Shown: positions 7,031 to 16,325, counted from the stretch's first letter. The stretch is DNA of 49,477 nucleotides from a bacterium (GCA_021800805.1 JAJYYR010000006.1:1-49477); one strand, 5' to 3'. Notes: generated from the sequence alone by a model not told the origin. Numbers and translations are program-made.

Positions 7031-8650
7031 TCACCCCTGCCTTTTGGACCTGTTTCTCCTTAGGTACTCGGATTCGTTAAGTCCTACCCTGCTAATATAT
7101 GCCCCGAATTCGTTTGCTATCTTTTGGGCATGTGATGTCTTCAAAGAACATATATACTTATACTTATTGTTTGATACATCGATAAACTCACCATCATTTT
7201 GCGGTTCAACAATTTCGTTTCCTGAAGTTTTGAATAAAATGGTTTTTCTGTTTTTTCTTCCATAGTTTACTTCATATCTGCTGCCGTCATCAAAAATTAA
7301 ATCAAAATTTTCTCCAAATTTCTTTAATTTTAATTTTAAAAACATAAACTCCGTTTTTTCATTCTTATCAAGTCTTACACTGTCACATTCCGGCTGGATA
7401 CATAAATATCTAACAGGTTCAGTATTAATACGTTCAATAATTACGCCTAATTTTAAAAATTTTCTAATGTTTTCTGAATAATCAGTCTGCATCGAACTGA
7501 CTACTGCAAACAGTTTTTCTGAGTTCTTCGATTCATCCTCGGAACCATACCATTCTTTCGTAAAACAATTTTTATGTTGTTCTTTTAATATTTCCTTTTG
7601 TGCATTGCATAAAATATTTTCTGCTCCGGATGCAATGAATAACGGAAAACATATGGCGAAATCGTCTATGCATTTATAAACCTTATCAGATATCTCGGAA
7701 TAATCGCAAATCTTTTCATAGCTTGAATTTTTTCCCGTTTCATTGCCGCTTATAATTGACCTTATTTCGTCAGCTATAATATCTTCCAGATGCTTCTCCG
7801 CATCTTCAGGCGAAGGAAGTAATGCCCTGTGGCTTAGATATCCGATATCAAGATCTTTATTCAAAACACCCAGCAGCCTGTGGGTATTTTTTCTTATCTC
7901 TGAAACTGCAGCCAGTGCAACGTTTGGAACTACACCCGCAAAAGCCGCCGTGAATTCTTCAATGCATTTATCAGCAATATTTAAAGGGTCTATCTTCCTT
8001 TCGGGCACTCCATTAATTCCGTGCGGCTTTGAAAACAGGCTTATAGTTGTATATTTATTATGCAGGATAAATTCATTTACTGGGTTTGCTTCACTAAAAC
8101 TTAATCCAAGTAACAATATACTATTTTTTACCGCTTCCAAATCCTGATATGTATAAATAACTATAAGACGTAATTCATTTAATGAATTGTCTTTTTTGGC
8201 TGTTAACTTATTGATTATATCTAATATTGTTTTTCCGTCATCCCCATATAAATCCCAGTCCAAAACAGCTATATCTGCTTTTTTAATAAATTTTATGTAA
8301 TTATCGACAGAAACATCTTGGCTGTATTTTATAACCGAACAAATAATGCCTTTTTCCATAAATGAACGAACTATGTTTTGCTCATTAACAGAATCATCCG
8401 ATTCTTTCGTCACGTTCATGTTTGAATTATCAGAAACGTTACATCCAGAAGGGTTTGCTTCCGGGGGTTGTCCTTCAGGCAACTGCTGTTCTTTTTTAGT
8501 TTCGGTAGCATTATAACCTGACGGTATTTTTATCTCCTCTGCCAACACCACAGCATCCTGTTTCTCACCGTCTAATTTGTCATCGATAAAAACTGCCGTC
8601 TGCAGAAAATCCCCGGCTATTTTCATGGAAGTTTCAAGAAATTTGCTCAT
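7031..8650 (-). CDS. Response-receiver-domain protein partnered with dual-GHKL ATPase
   Basis: 539 residues. The N-terminus has a receiver-like first strand with paired acidic residues (AVFIDDKLDGEK, near residues 18-29) and, after a long polar insertion, a strand carrying the likely phospho-acceptor aspartate (ADIAVLDWDLYGDDG) and a following strand ending in T (RLIVIYTYQD). This fits receiver-type domains known from conflict systems. The remaining about 300 residues are not recognised. It overlaps the 3' end of the dual-GHKL gene by 17 bases, so they are translationally coupled and probably act together as a sensor/output pair. Phosphotransfer is unproven. Confidence 0.65.
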   Translation of the reverse strand: MSKFLETSMKIAGDFLQTAVFIDDKLDGEKQDAVVLAEEIKIPSGYNATETKKEQQLPEGQPPEANPSGCNVSDNSNMNVTKESDDSVNEQNIVRSFMEKGIICSVIKYSQDVSVDNYIKFIKKADIAVLDWDLYGDDGKTILDIINKLTAKKDNSLNELRLIVIYTYQDLEAVKNSILLLGLSFSEANPVNEFILHNKYTTISLFSKPHGINGVPERKIDPLNIADKCIEEFTAAFAGVVPNVALAAVSEIRKNTHRLLGVLNKDLDIGYLSHRALLPSPEDAEKHLEDIIADEIRSIISGNETGKNSSYEKICDYSEISDKVYKCIDDFAICFPLFIASGAENILCNAQKEILKEQHKNCFTKEWYGSEDESKNSEKLFAVVSSMQTDYSENIRKFLKLGVIIERINTEPVRYLCIQPECDSVRLDKNEKTEFMFLKLKLKKFGENFDLIFDDGSRYEVNYGRKNRKTILFKTSGNEIVEPQNDGEFIDVSNNKYKYICSLKTSHAQKIANEFGAYISRVGLNESEYLRRNRSKRQG

Positions 8651-11621
8651 TAGCGTCTCCTTTTTTATATGTTACCCTGAATGTAACGTTAAACCCTTTT
8701 TTTGGAGGTATTATTTCAAGTTCCATACCCTGTTCCTTCAGCACTTGCCTGGAAATATGAAGTCCCAGGCCCCTTCCGCCCGGCTTTCTTGTAAATCCCA
8801 TTTCAAAAACCGCTTCCGTGTCTCTTTCCGGTATTGGAGGTCCGTTATTAGAAACGGTAAATCCGTAACCGTCGGCATCAAAATATATAAGGCCTTTCCC
8901 TTCTGCAAAGCCCTTAAGCCAGTAAGTTGCGTTGTCGATTATATTCACGAAAACCGGATATATTGAGGACGGAAATGTATTTACAACAGACTGCCTGAAC
9001 GCTACCGAGCTTTTGATATCTATATTATGCCGTCTGAAGCGTTCTCCGAACAGCTTATAAATAAATTCTTCTATCTCATGGCCTTTTATTTCCGCCGACT
9101 TTCTCTGAAGTCTTCTGTTAAGAGGCGTAAAAAGAGAAAGATAGCTGTCAAGGTGATCAAAACTGTTTTTAATGCCGGAATAAACGTTCTGCAATCCGTC
9201 ATTTACGTCGGCCCATGCTTTAAGCCTGCGCAGATTTTCCCTTACCGTCCTGATGCTCGCATCGAACTCGTGGTTAATAACGTGAACGGCCATACCCATC
9301 TGGGCCAGGTCGGAATCCAGATCCGATTTTTCCTCCAGTTCTCCTATTTTGGAATCTTTTGCCTCAAGCACGTCTATATATGAAACAATATTGCCTTCTT
9401 CGTCTTTTTCCCATGATACGTTATCCAGCAGGGCTTTTATGGTTTCCAGTTCTTTTTTGCCGCTCTCTGCAACGGACAGTATCCTGTTTTCTGCTTCCAT
9501 CCTCCAGGAAAAAATATCCTCATCGTTCATATCCTTAAAATCGGTCCTGGCCAGGGAAGCGGTTATGTTTTTTATGACGTTTTCGAGAGATAAAAGACTG
9601 TCCCTGGTGCTTGCCGTAACTTTTTCCGAAACCGTACCGAGTGTTTCTCTGGTTTCGCCGGTCTTTTCGCTTACCTGTTTTTTTGCATCGCCGGAAAGCC
9701 TGTTAAGGCTCTCTTCTATTCGCAGTCTCCTGTCTATTTCTATTCTTGCGTCCCGGCTTTTCGCGCTTATCATAGTTTCTATTTCACGGTAAGCGGGACG
9801 GAAAAAATTTTCTTCCAAACCTGAAAATATATCTTTATAGCGTTTGTAATCCGTGTCGGTCTCCTTTTTTAACGAAATACCGCGCGGCACGGATATGCTC
9901 AGTTCTTCCTTTATCCCGCTCAGGCTGCGGAAAGCTTCTTTTTCGGCGGTTACAAGCCTCAGCGCCGCAGACTCCTTATCGTCTGCCCCGTCCGCATAAG
10001 ACAGGGCGCCGTTTAAATTTCCTATTACAGCGGCATATTTTTTTCCGTGTTCCCCGCTTTCAATCGCGGCCAATATCACTCGCAAACGTATCTCGAATTC
10101 TTCTTTCTTCTTCTTTTTTTTCTTTTCCTCGCGTCTGAGAAGTTCGTCGCGTTTAATGTTGTCGTCTCTGACTTTCATGAAATACTCTGAATATTCCCCT
10201 TTTTCGGCAAAAAAGTCCCTGGCGGTCTGGAGAAAGAAATTTACCAGAATGTCCCGCATATCACGGAAGGCTTTGGTTTCCTGAAAACCTTCCCTTCCCG
10301 CTTTTTCCTTAAGGTTTCCGTTTTCCGCACCGGTAAGGCGCACCGCCCCTAAAAGCCTTCTGTACGACCAGAAATAATATCCCGCGCTCTTGCTTCTTCT
10401 CATTTCTATCCCGAGAAAATCGTGCTTGTTGTTTCCGTACGGAAGAACCCTGATTCCGTCCCTGTAAATATAAAGGCCTCCGTATCTGTAAAGTTTTTCT
10501 GTAAGGCGGGCATGCGTTTCTTCATCAAGAAGGGATTCTCTCCTTGAGCCCTGGACCGTCATAACCGTCATCTCAAAAGGGCCGCAGCCGACCGGTCTGC
10601 CCCTGCTTTTGGCCCACGGAACCACATAATCGGATGCCTGTTTCCTGCCGAATATTTTAACCGTTCCCGTAAACTGGCCGTATTCGTCAAACCTGCCCGT
10701 AAATAAATGTTCGGCTTTTTCAAATTCATCCGGGGTAAAGAAATTAGAATCCGAAATAACGTCCTCGTAATATTCGGGATGCTTGTGGTATCTGAAACTG
10801 GTATTTAATGGTACTTTTCCGTGTCCCGGTATTGTGCTGTCGGTAAACCCTATGAGCATCTTGTTCAGTTCCGGAGCGTCATCATTAGGCGCATCGTATT
10901 CCAAATCGCTGACAATAATAGGATTTGAAGGATAAATATAAAATCTTGTTCCTGCGGAACCGTTGTCAAATCTGCAGGGCTGTCCGAGTACGGATTCCAT
11001 TTTTTCAATATCTATTTTTTCCCTGAAACTGTTTATTTCGGACCTTATGCTCTCAAGTTCCGATTCTTCGGCTCTTCCGTATAAAGTTCCGATGTTGTCC
11101 GTGAAAGAGTCAAGCATTTCATTTATCTGAATGTTTGACGGAAATTCTCCGAATTCTCTTACCGGAATATGAATGTCGTCGAGATTCAGCCCCGGAAGTT
11201 CAAAAAGTCTCCAGTTTATAAAACAGCAGACAAAACCGCAGTTGTCTCTTTGTGCGCGGGTTATCAACAGCACCTGGCTCCCGAGCATTGCTATGGCAAG
11301 CCTGCCTATTCCTTTCTCTCCCGTAACCGGACGCACGCTTTTTCCTTCGGGAGGATTTATATTGCCGAGTCCGAATCTTCCTCCCGTCTTGCTTTCCGTC
11401 CCGATTGTAAGCCACCTGTTTTCAAAATCTTCAAGCGACATGCCCGTTCCGTCATCGCGGATGACCAGCAGTCCGCTGTTTTTGAAATAATCGGCTACTA
11501 CATTATCGGCGTATGCATCAAAAGCATTCTTGAACAGTTCGCTTATTGCGGTCGGAACGCCGGCTATCTGCTGTCTTCCCAGCATATCCAGTGCCCTGGC
11601 TCTGGCCTTGAAGCTGGACAT
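8634..11621 (-). CDS. 995-residue protein with two GHKL ATPase domains (MutL/MORC-like and histidine-kinase-like)
   Basis: The N-terminal domain has a MutL/Hsp90/MORC-type fold: N box ELFKNAFDA (Glu28, Asn32), G1 box RDDGTGM (about 55-61) and a GEKGIGRLA loop (about 100-108). Residues about 480-790 are charged and helical. The C-terminal domain is a second GHKL ATPase of histidine-kinase style, with N box VNIIDNATYWL, G1 SNNGPPIP and G2 GRGLGLHISRQ. GHKL domains bind ATP and drive dimer closure. A His for autophosphorylation may lie in HVINHEFDASIRTVRENL, which resembles an H box. The neighbouring receiver protein fits that idea. MORC-like ATPases of this kind occur with methyltransferases and Vsr in restriction systems. 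Confidence 0.8.
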   Translation of the reverse strand: MSSFKARARALDMLGRQQIAGVPTAISELFKNAFDAYADNVVADYFKNSGLLVIRDDGTGMSLEDFENRWLTIGTESKTGGRFGLGNINPPEGKSVRPVTGEKGIGRLAIAMLGSQVLLITRAQRDNCGFVCCFINWRLFELPGLNLDDIHIPVREFGEFPSNIQINEMLDSFTDNIGTLYGRAEESELESIRSEINSFREKIDIEKMESVLGQPCRFDNGSAGTRFYIYPSNPIIVSDLEYDAPNDDAPELNKMLIGFTDSTIPGHGKVPLNTSFRYHKHPEYYEDVISDSNFFTPDEFEKAEHLFTGRFDEYGQFTGTVKIFGRKQASDYVVPWAKSRGRPVGCGPFEMTVMTVQGSRRESLLDEETHARLTEKLYRYGGLYIYRDGIRVLPYGNNKHDFLGIEMRRSKSAGYYFWSYRRLLGAVRLTGAENGNLKEKAGREGFQETKAFRDMRDILVNFFLQTARDFFAEKGEYSEYFMKVRDDNIKRDELLRREEKKKKKKKEEFEIRLRVILAAIESGEHGKKYAAVIGNLNGALSYADGADDKESAALRLVTAEKEAFRSLSGIKEELSISVPRGISLKKETDTDYKRYKDIFSGLEENFFRPAYREIETMISAKSRDARIEIDRRLRIEESLNRLSGDAKKQVSEKTGETRETLGTVSEKVTASTRDSLLSLENVIKNITASLARTDFKDMNDEDIFSWRMEAENRILSVAESGKKELETIKALLDNVSWEKDEEGNIVSYIDVLEAKDSKIGELEEKSDLDSDLAQMGMAVHVINHEFDASIRTVRENLRRLKAWADVNDGLQNVYSGIKNSFDHLDSYLSLFTPLNRRLQRKSAEIKGHEIEEFIYKLFGERFRRHNIDIKSSVAFRQSVVNTFPSSIYPVFVNIIDNATYWLKGFAEGKGLIYFDADGYGFTVSNNGPPIPERDTEAVFEMGFTRKPGGRGLGLHISRQVLKEQGMELEIIPPKKGFNVTFRVTYKKGDANEQIS

Positions 11622-12153
11622 ATTTTCTCCTTAATTAATACGGTTGTCCGATAAATTTAACCCGTACCGCTTAACAGCAAAAAATTTAAAGGTTTGTTTT
11701 CTGCAGTTTTATCGCAAACCATGCTGTGTTAATTAATATTTATTGAATTTTTGCTGAAAAAATTTATAAAACTTCATCAATCAGGCAGATATAAAAAAAT
11801 TAGCAAATAAATCATATAATTTTATAATTGCTTAATCACGGCATCTTAATTTAATATATCCGCTTTTTAAATAAAATTATATCAAACAAAATTAAATTTT
11901 AACAGGGCCAAAACCTGTTATATTAAGAATAATAACATCGGTCTGTTTATCTCTTTTTTAATATTCTTCAATCAGAACCCGCTGATATATGCCTTTTTCG
12001 GAAGTCCATATATAAATAACGCATGCCAAAAAACATTTTGTATTAAGTTAATATATTTTTTAACATATTAAAAGTCATTTCAAATTTTATAAATTTATGG
12101 CATGCAGCCAAAGTATAAATAAAATTATATATTTGCCTTTTATCCGGTAAATG
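11622..12153. other. 532-bp AT-rich intergenic stretch inside the defence series
   Basis: No coding frame is supported. It contains a short hairpin (TAACAGG-GCCAAAA-CCTGTTA near 11900-11920), and distant inverted GCATGCC/GGCATGC copies near 12022 and 12098. It probably holds the promoter for the dual-GHKL/receiver genes downstream. That separates the unit from the methyltransferase/REase unit and marks a join between modules of different base composition. Confidence 0.5.
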
Positions 12154-12486
12154 TTAAGCGTTTTCAGATTCCGTGAATTTCGCCCAAAGCTGATTAGGGG
12201 ATTTATTATTATTTATATTTAATGAAAGAACTTTAACATTTTCATTTTTAAATCCTGAAATTTTAATATCGCTAATTTTTATTATTCCCTGTATGCCTTT
12301 TATTTTTCTTGCAATAACGCCGTGATATTTGCCGTCGTCCAGGTCGCCGGTCTTATTCGATTTATATATGCCGGGATAGTTCTTGCGCAGTTCATCGATT
12401 ATATAATGCGAATCAAAAAGTGTACCGCTCTTAATTCCTTTAATTATAGAATTAAGCGATTTTTTTAATTCCTCGTTCTGTTCCAT
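12154..12486 (-). CDS. Small RM-associated protein, possibly winged-helix-like
   Basis: 110 residues, no established family. It begins with helical turns (ELKKSLNSIIKGIKSG), then HYIIDELRKNYPGIYKS, a charged loop and HGVIARKIKGIQG before a beta-rich end. The order and spacing (a helix with a YP pair, a Gly-rich loop, then a helix ending in KxIxG) resemble the small protein at 44347-44745. That protein is also next to Vsr, a C5 methyltransferase and a GHKL ATPase. Shared family is an inference from this pattern. A DNA-binding adaptor is plausible. The start has an AGGAGGAAATAA ribosome site. Confidence 0.55.
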   Translation of the reverse strand: MEQNEELKKSLNSIIKGIKSGTLFDSHYIIDELRKNYPGIYKSNKTGDLDDGKYHGVIARKIKGIQGIIKISDIKISGFKNENVKVLSLNINNNKSPNQLWAKFTESENA

Positions 12487-12654
12487 TTATTTCCTCCTTT
12501 TATTATTATTTTTTATTTTAACGCATCCTAAAATAAGCTGAATATTTAAATTTATCACAATAGCTTCGTCCTGCATTTTTTTCATCATGTCTGCCGCAAT
12601 AATTTTCTTTTTTTGTGATTTATGAGCCGCCTTGTAATAAAAATTCAAACCCGG

Positions 12655-13752
12655 CTAGTTAATAAAAGCACCTGCGGTCAAACTGCCCGTTCCGCCCGCC
12701 GGTTCCATAAAACTGTCCAGGAACTCGTCCGTTACGCCCCTTATATTTCTTCTTTCGCAAAGACTGAGCAGTTCTTCTACAGCAGAATACGGAAAGTATT
12801 TCGTATTAAGCGGTTTAAACTGCGGTTTCGATGCCTCCCTGAATACTTTTTCCCTGTATTCGTCCGGAGCAACTACCACGTAGCGGGTAAGAAACGGCGG
12901 CATTTTATCCTGCAGGTTTTTCATTCTTGACAGACCGCTGGTTACGCCGGTAGAGTGTTCTATCTCCATTACAGCCGGCATCAGCCTTCCGTTTTTAAAC
13001 CATATGCAGTCTATTAAAAGGGCAGCCCTCCTTGCTTCTTCAAAAGAAGCTACAAGTTTTTCGTTTTCCAGTGATTCAATTACGCCTTCCATGTCTGACA
13101 GCCTTTTTTCGTTGTAGGTAATGCCGCGGTCGTTGTTGGCGATCCATGTCCTGAAGCCGAGATGCATTCCGATTTTAATAAGTGCAATCTGTATCTGGGT
13201 ATGCCTGCGCAAGGCGTTTAAGTCTGTATGTCCTTGTATGTATGACTCCGGTATTTTTACCTCGTCGTAAAATACGTCCGTACCTGGAATCTCCGATATT
13301 ACGATATCGGTCTTCTTTTCGAACATTTTGCCGGTTTCATGCTGTTCTTCGGGAAGCCATATTATGTGCTTGTGTCCGTGCCTTACCGTTTCGTTTCCGT
13401 TACCCGTGCGTTCTATTCTTCCGGGATAACAGTAATAAAACTGCGGCGTATGCAGCAAAAGAGATTCGAGTACGGAACGGGTATTGTAACTGGCTCCCAG
13501 AATCCTGTCGATATTTAAAGGCCTGCCGGGAGAAAAGGCATCGGCGACACGCCTTATCATATGGCCGGAAATGCTGGTCGTTTTCCCGCCGGCGCCTTCC
13601 GGATTAAAACGTTTTATGTAAACAGGACCGTCCGGACTTATCACTTCTCTAATTTTAAAGGTGTTTTTGTTCGTGGAATTTACATAACTGTACATTCTGT
13701 CTTTTGGTAGTTGTCCTATATAGGACACTATGTTGTCAGCCGTCAGTTTCAT
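12655..13752 (-). CDS. Type II restriction-endonuclease-like protein
   Basis: 365 residues. Near residues 245-270 there is a nuclease-like core: strand AALLIDCIWF with an Asp, a turn, then AVMEIEHSTGVTSGLSRM with Glu-x-Glu/His. This fits a PD-(D/E)XK-derived active site in which lysine is replaced. The upstream region RRHTQIQIALIKIGMHLGF and the following strand TRYVVVAPDEYREKV fit the conserved middle of an RM-associated endonuclease family. The start codon overlaps the stop of the methyltransferase gene by 4 bases, the expected cognate pair. Cleavage site unknown. Confidence 0.7.
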   Translation of the reverse strand: MKLTADNIVSYIGQLPKDRMYSYVNSTNKNTFKIREVISPDGPVYIKRFNPEGAGGKTTSISGHMIRRVADAFSPGRPLNIDRILGASYNTRSVLESLLLHTPQFYYCYPGRIERTGNGNETVRHGHKHIIWLPEEQHETGKMFEKKTDIVISEIPGTDVFYDEVKIPESYIQGHTDLNALRRHTQIQIALIKIGMHLGFRTWIANNDRGITYNEKRLSDMEGVIESLENEKLVASFEEARRAALLIDCIWFKNGRLMPAVMEIEHSTGVTSGLSRMKNLQDKMPPFLTRYVVVAPDEYREKVFREASKPQFKPLNTKYFPYSAVEELLSLCERRNIRGVTDEFLDSFMEPAGGTGSLTAGAFIN

Positions 13753-14921
13753 GAATTGCAGCCTCCTAAAAATTTCATTATATTTTCCGCAATAGATTTC
13801 GAAGCAAGATAAGGCACCCCGTTACCGATGCATTTGAATGCATCGGTAAGCGTAATTTCCGCTGGTATTTCAAATTTTTCAGGCAGCGATTGTATCGCAA
13901 GTGCTTCCGCCGCCGAAATCCTCCTTGCCTTGTAAGGATGCAGGTGAACCTCGTTGTTTCCGTATGCCGCCGCAGGGGAATAACGCCAGCGGTGAAGTCT
14001 TTTAAAGGATTTTTTGGAATCGTCGCCCTCCGGTATGACAAGAAATTTTTTCAGCCCTTCCCTCGGACGGAAATACATTCCGGCATTAGGATGCGAATAC
14101 ACTTTGTTTTTTCTGAACCAGTACTCTATTGTAAGCTCGGGCTGTATGTCTCCTTCGGCCGGCAGAAACGAGTCTTCTTTGAATTCGTTAACCGTCGGCC
14201 ATTTCCTTGATAAAATATCTTCCTTTCTGTAAAGCAGTCCGTCTTCCCACGGAAATTCAAGAATACCGCCGTTTTTGATGCCGAGGTCGGACAGAAGTTC
14301 TTTCCTGAACCCTATAAGGATAATTCTTTCCCTGTGCTGCGGCGCGCCGTATTCGATCGAGTCAATCAGCCTTTCCGTAACGGCATAACCGTTGGCCGTA
14401 AATTTCCTTTTTAGTTCTTCATAAAATTCACGGTGTTTTCTTGTTCGCCACAGCCCTTTTACGTTTTCAAAGAGAAAAAAAGAGGGTTTACGCCGGCATA
14501 TAAGTTCTGCATAGACTTCCGAGAGCCTGCCGTTTACGCCTGTCCTCCCCCTGTTCTTTCCGGCAACGGAAAAGTCAGGACAGGGAGGTCCGCCGATAAA
14601 ACCTACAATACCGTTTTTAACAGCGGATTCTTTCATGGCGCTTTCAAGAACTGAAGCGTACGGTCTTTCAAGAAAAACGGAAATATCACAGTTAAAATAT
14701 CCGTATTCGGGTCCGGAAATATTAATTTTATGCCTGGAATATTTATATATATCTAGAAACGGTTTATGAAATTCGTTGACAAAAACAATATTGTATCCGG
14801 CGGATTCGAATCCCAGATCCATAAAACCGGCTCCTGCAAAAAAAGAAAAAACTGCAGGTGCCGCAGCACTATTTTTGCGGGCAGCATCCTTATTTTTTTC
14901 CGTTTTTTTAATTTTATTCAT
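13749..14921 (-). CDS. DNA (cytosine-5) methyltransferase, cognate of adjacent REase
   Basis: 390 residues. A polar, Lys/Ala-rich N-terminus precedes motif I (FSFFAGAGFMDLGFESAG). Motif IV reads GGPPCPDFSVAGKNRG with nucleophile Cys114. The usual PCQPFS is altered to PCPDFS, but the Pro-Cys core is kept. ENV (FENVKGLWRT), QHRER (GAPQHRERIILIGF) and a C-terminal IGNGVP motif are present. It overlaps Vsr upstream and the REase downstream by 4 bases each, so Vsr-MTase-REase form one tightly coupled operon. The protein would protect host DNA at the REase site. Confidence 0.92.
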   Translation of the reverse strand: MNKIKKTEKNKDAARKNSAAAPAVFSFFAGAGFMDLGFESAGYNIVFVNEFHKPFLDIYKYSRHKINISGPEYGYFNCDISVFLERPYASVLESAMKESAVKNGIVGFIGGPPCPDFSVAGKNRGRTGVNGRLSEVYAELICRRKPSFFLFENVKGLWRTRKHREFYEELKRKFTANGYAVTERLIDSIEYGAPQHRERIILIGFRKELLSDLGIKNGGILEFPWEDGLLYRKEDILSRKWPTVNEFKEDSFLPAEGDIQPELTIEYWFRKNKVYSHPNAGMYFRPREGLKKFLVIPEGDDSKKSFKRLHRWRYSPAAAYGNNEVHLHPYKARRISAAEALAIQSLPEKFEIPAEITLTDAFKCIGNGVPYLASKSIAENIMKFLGGCNS

Positions 14922-15331
14922 TGTTTTTCCTGTTTTAAAACTTTCAGTATCTTTTTTACGCTCTTTCGCAGATCCTTTTTAATGTCGGATTCCCAGATTC
15001 TTATTACCGTCCAGCCTTGTTTTTTTAATTCGCGGCTGACCTCCCTGTCCCTCAGCCTGTTCCTTTTTATCTTTTTCTCCCAAAATTCGGCGTTGGTTTT
15101 AGGCATTATGAATCTGCCCCTGCGGCCGTGCCAGAAATCCGAATCAACAAATACCGCCACATTCTTTCTTCTGAAAACAAAGTCCGGCTTTCCGAATATA
15201 GTTTTAACATTTTTTGCAAAATATATTTTTTCTTTCTTCAGTTCCGCCGAGACCATGCGTTCCGGCAGCGTCCCCTCGGAACGGATATTCTGCATGTTCT
15301 TTCTTCTCTGCTCTGGAGTCAGTGTATCCAT
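14918..15331 (-). CDS. Vsr-type very short patch repair endonuclease
   Basis: 137 residues, normal Vsr length. It opens with the family start (LTPEQRRKNMQNIRSEGTLPE) and has the core FGKPDFVFRRKNVAVFVDSDFWHG with catalytic Asp50 and His68, then the WE-KI-R-RD segment and GWTVIRIWESDI. Vsr nicks DNA at T:G mismatches formed by deamination of 5-methylcytosine, which fits its place beside a C5 methyltransferase. The usual zinc-ligand cysteine before FWH is Asp here, as in the second Vsr-like protein at 43956-44345. Confidence 0.9.
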   Translation of the reverse strand: MDTLTPEQRRKNMQNIRSEGTLPERMVSAELKKEKIYFAKNVKTIFGKPDFVFRRKNVAVFVDSDFWHGRRGRFIMPKTNAEFWEKKIKRNRLRDREVSRELKKQGWTVIRIWESDIKKDLRKSVKKILKVLKQEKQ

Positions 15332-15357
15332 ACCGCCGAATCAGTTCCTTTTGTTTA

Positions 15358-15394
15358 TTTGCATGCAGGCCTTACAACTTCAGGCGCATGCAAA
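15358..15394. repeat. Inverted repeat between caspase-like gene and vsr operon
   Basis: TTTGCATGC (15358-15366) pairs with GCATGCAAA (15386-15394), with inner AGGCC/AGGC also complementary. It sits in the 112-bp gap just before the Vsr start on the minus strand. It may act as an attenuator, terminator stem or operator. There is no T-run typical of a strong intrinsic terminator. Confidence 0.55.
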
Positions 15395-15443
15395 ACATAT
15401 AATGACTGCCTTTTTAAATACTTATCCTGTATAGTCAGTTTTT

Positions 15444-16325
15444 TCAGCCGGAAGACATCAAAATACTGCTTAAATTTTCAATATCGTTATAAAAAATATT
15501 AAATCTTGATCCGTTTTCAGGAAATTCATTAATCATAAAGTATCTTTTTTTAATTCTGTCAAAGTCATATTCTCCGTTTAACAAGCGGCTTTCGATGTAA
15601 TTTTCAAATTCTTTGCGCTTATAGGATTCAATTTTAACAGATTTTTCTTTTTCAAAATCTTCAATTATTTTTGCTGTTCTTTTTTTTCTGTCTGTTTCGT
15701 TTTTAACATTATTGTTAACATATTTTAAATAAGCAGCAGAAAAAATTGAAATGCAGTCATGCATTTCAAATACTTTTTCTGTAATATTGTAAGAAGAAGT
15801 GTTTAATGCTTCTGCAGGGTTTAAAGAATCAAACAGTTTTTTATAAAAATCTTTAAAAAATGTTTTAATTTCAAAAGGTTCTACTTCTCTGTCGGGTCCG
15901 AGTACAGCGTAAACGGGAGCGCGTTCAATTCCTGCTTCTGCAAAGATATTTCTTAAGCTCAACCCGTAACATGCGGCAAGGACAACCATTAAATTGTTTC
16001 CTGCAGCAAGATTTATTTCCCTAAAAGGGCGAAAAATATCATTCCAGATTATCGCTTGACGGTCTTCAAGGCAGATACCTTCTTTGTTTCCGTGAACCTC
16101 GATATGTATAATCGGCATCAGTCCGCTATTTTTTGTTCCGTGTTCGATTTGGTCAAGAATACCAAAAAAATCATCGGGGTTTGTAACATAATAATATTCT
16201 GCTGTTTGTTCGCCGAATATACCGCAAAGATTATCGTATAAATTTTTACCTGTTCTCTCGTCGTTATTCCCTAAGGATTCAATTATAATTATGCGGTTAA
16301 ACTTAAATCCTTTTTTAATTTCCAT
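15444..16325 (-). CDS. Caspase-like (clan CD) cysteine protease-like protein
   Basis: 293 residues. The two clan CD signatures are visible: a hydrophobic strand ending in His-Gly (PIIHIEVHGN, His78) and a second hydrophobic strand ending in Ala-Cys (NLMVVLAACYG, Cys119). They are spaced about 40 residues apart, as in CHAT/caspase domains. The fold start (RIIIIESLGNNDERTGKNLYDNL) also fits. The C-terminal 100 residues are charged and helical with no recognised domain. Caspase-like proteases act as regulated death effectors in several bacterial defence systems. Here the gene is immediately upstream of, and co-directional with, the Vsr/MTase/REase/GHKL series, so an effector role is a reasonable inference. 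Confidence 0.7.
   Translation of the reverse strand: MEIKKGFKFNRIIIIESLGNNDERTGKNLYDNLCGIFGEQTAEYYYVTNPDDFFGILDQIEHGTKNSGLMPIIHIEVHGNKEGICLEDRQAIIWNDIFRPFREINLAAGNNLMVVLAACYGLSLRNIFAEAGIERAPVYAVLGPDREVEPFEIKTFFKDFYKKLFDSLNPAEALNTSSYNITEKVFEMHDCISIFSAAYLKYVNNNVKNETDRKKRTAKIIEDFEKEKSVKIESYKRKEFENYIESRLLNGEYDFDRIKKRYFMINEFPENGSRFNIFYNDIENLSSILMSSG

Noticed and set aside
9027..11654. Several plus-strand frames opposite the dual-GHKL gene
   Set aside because: Antisense shadows of a well-supported coding region.
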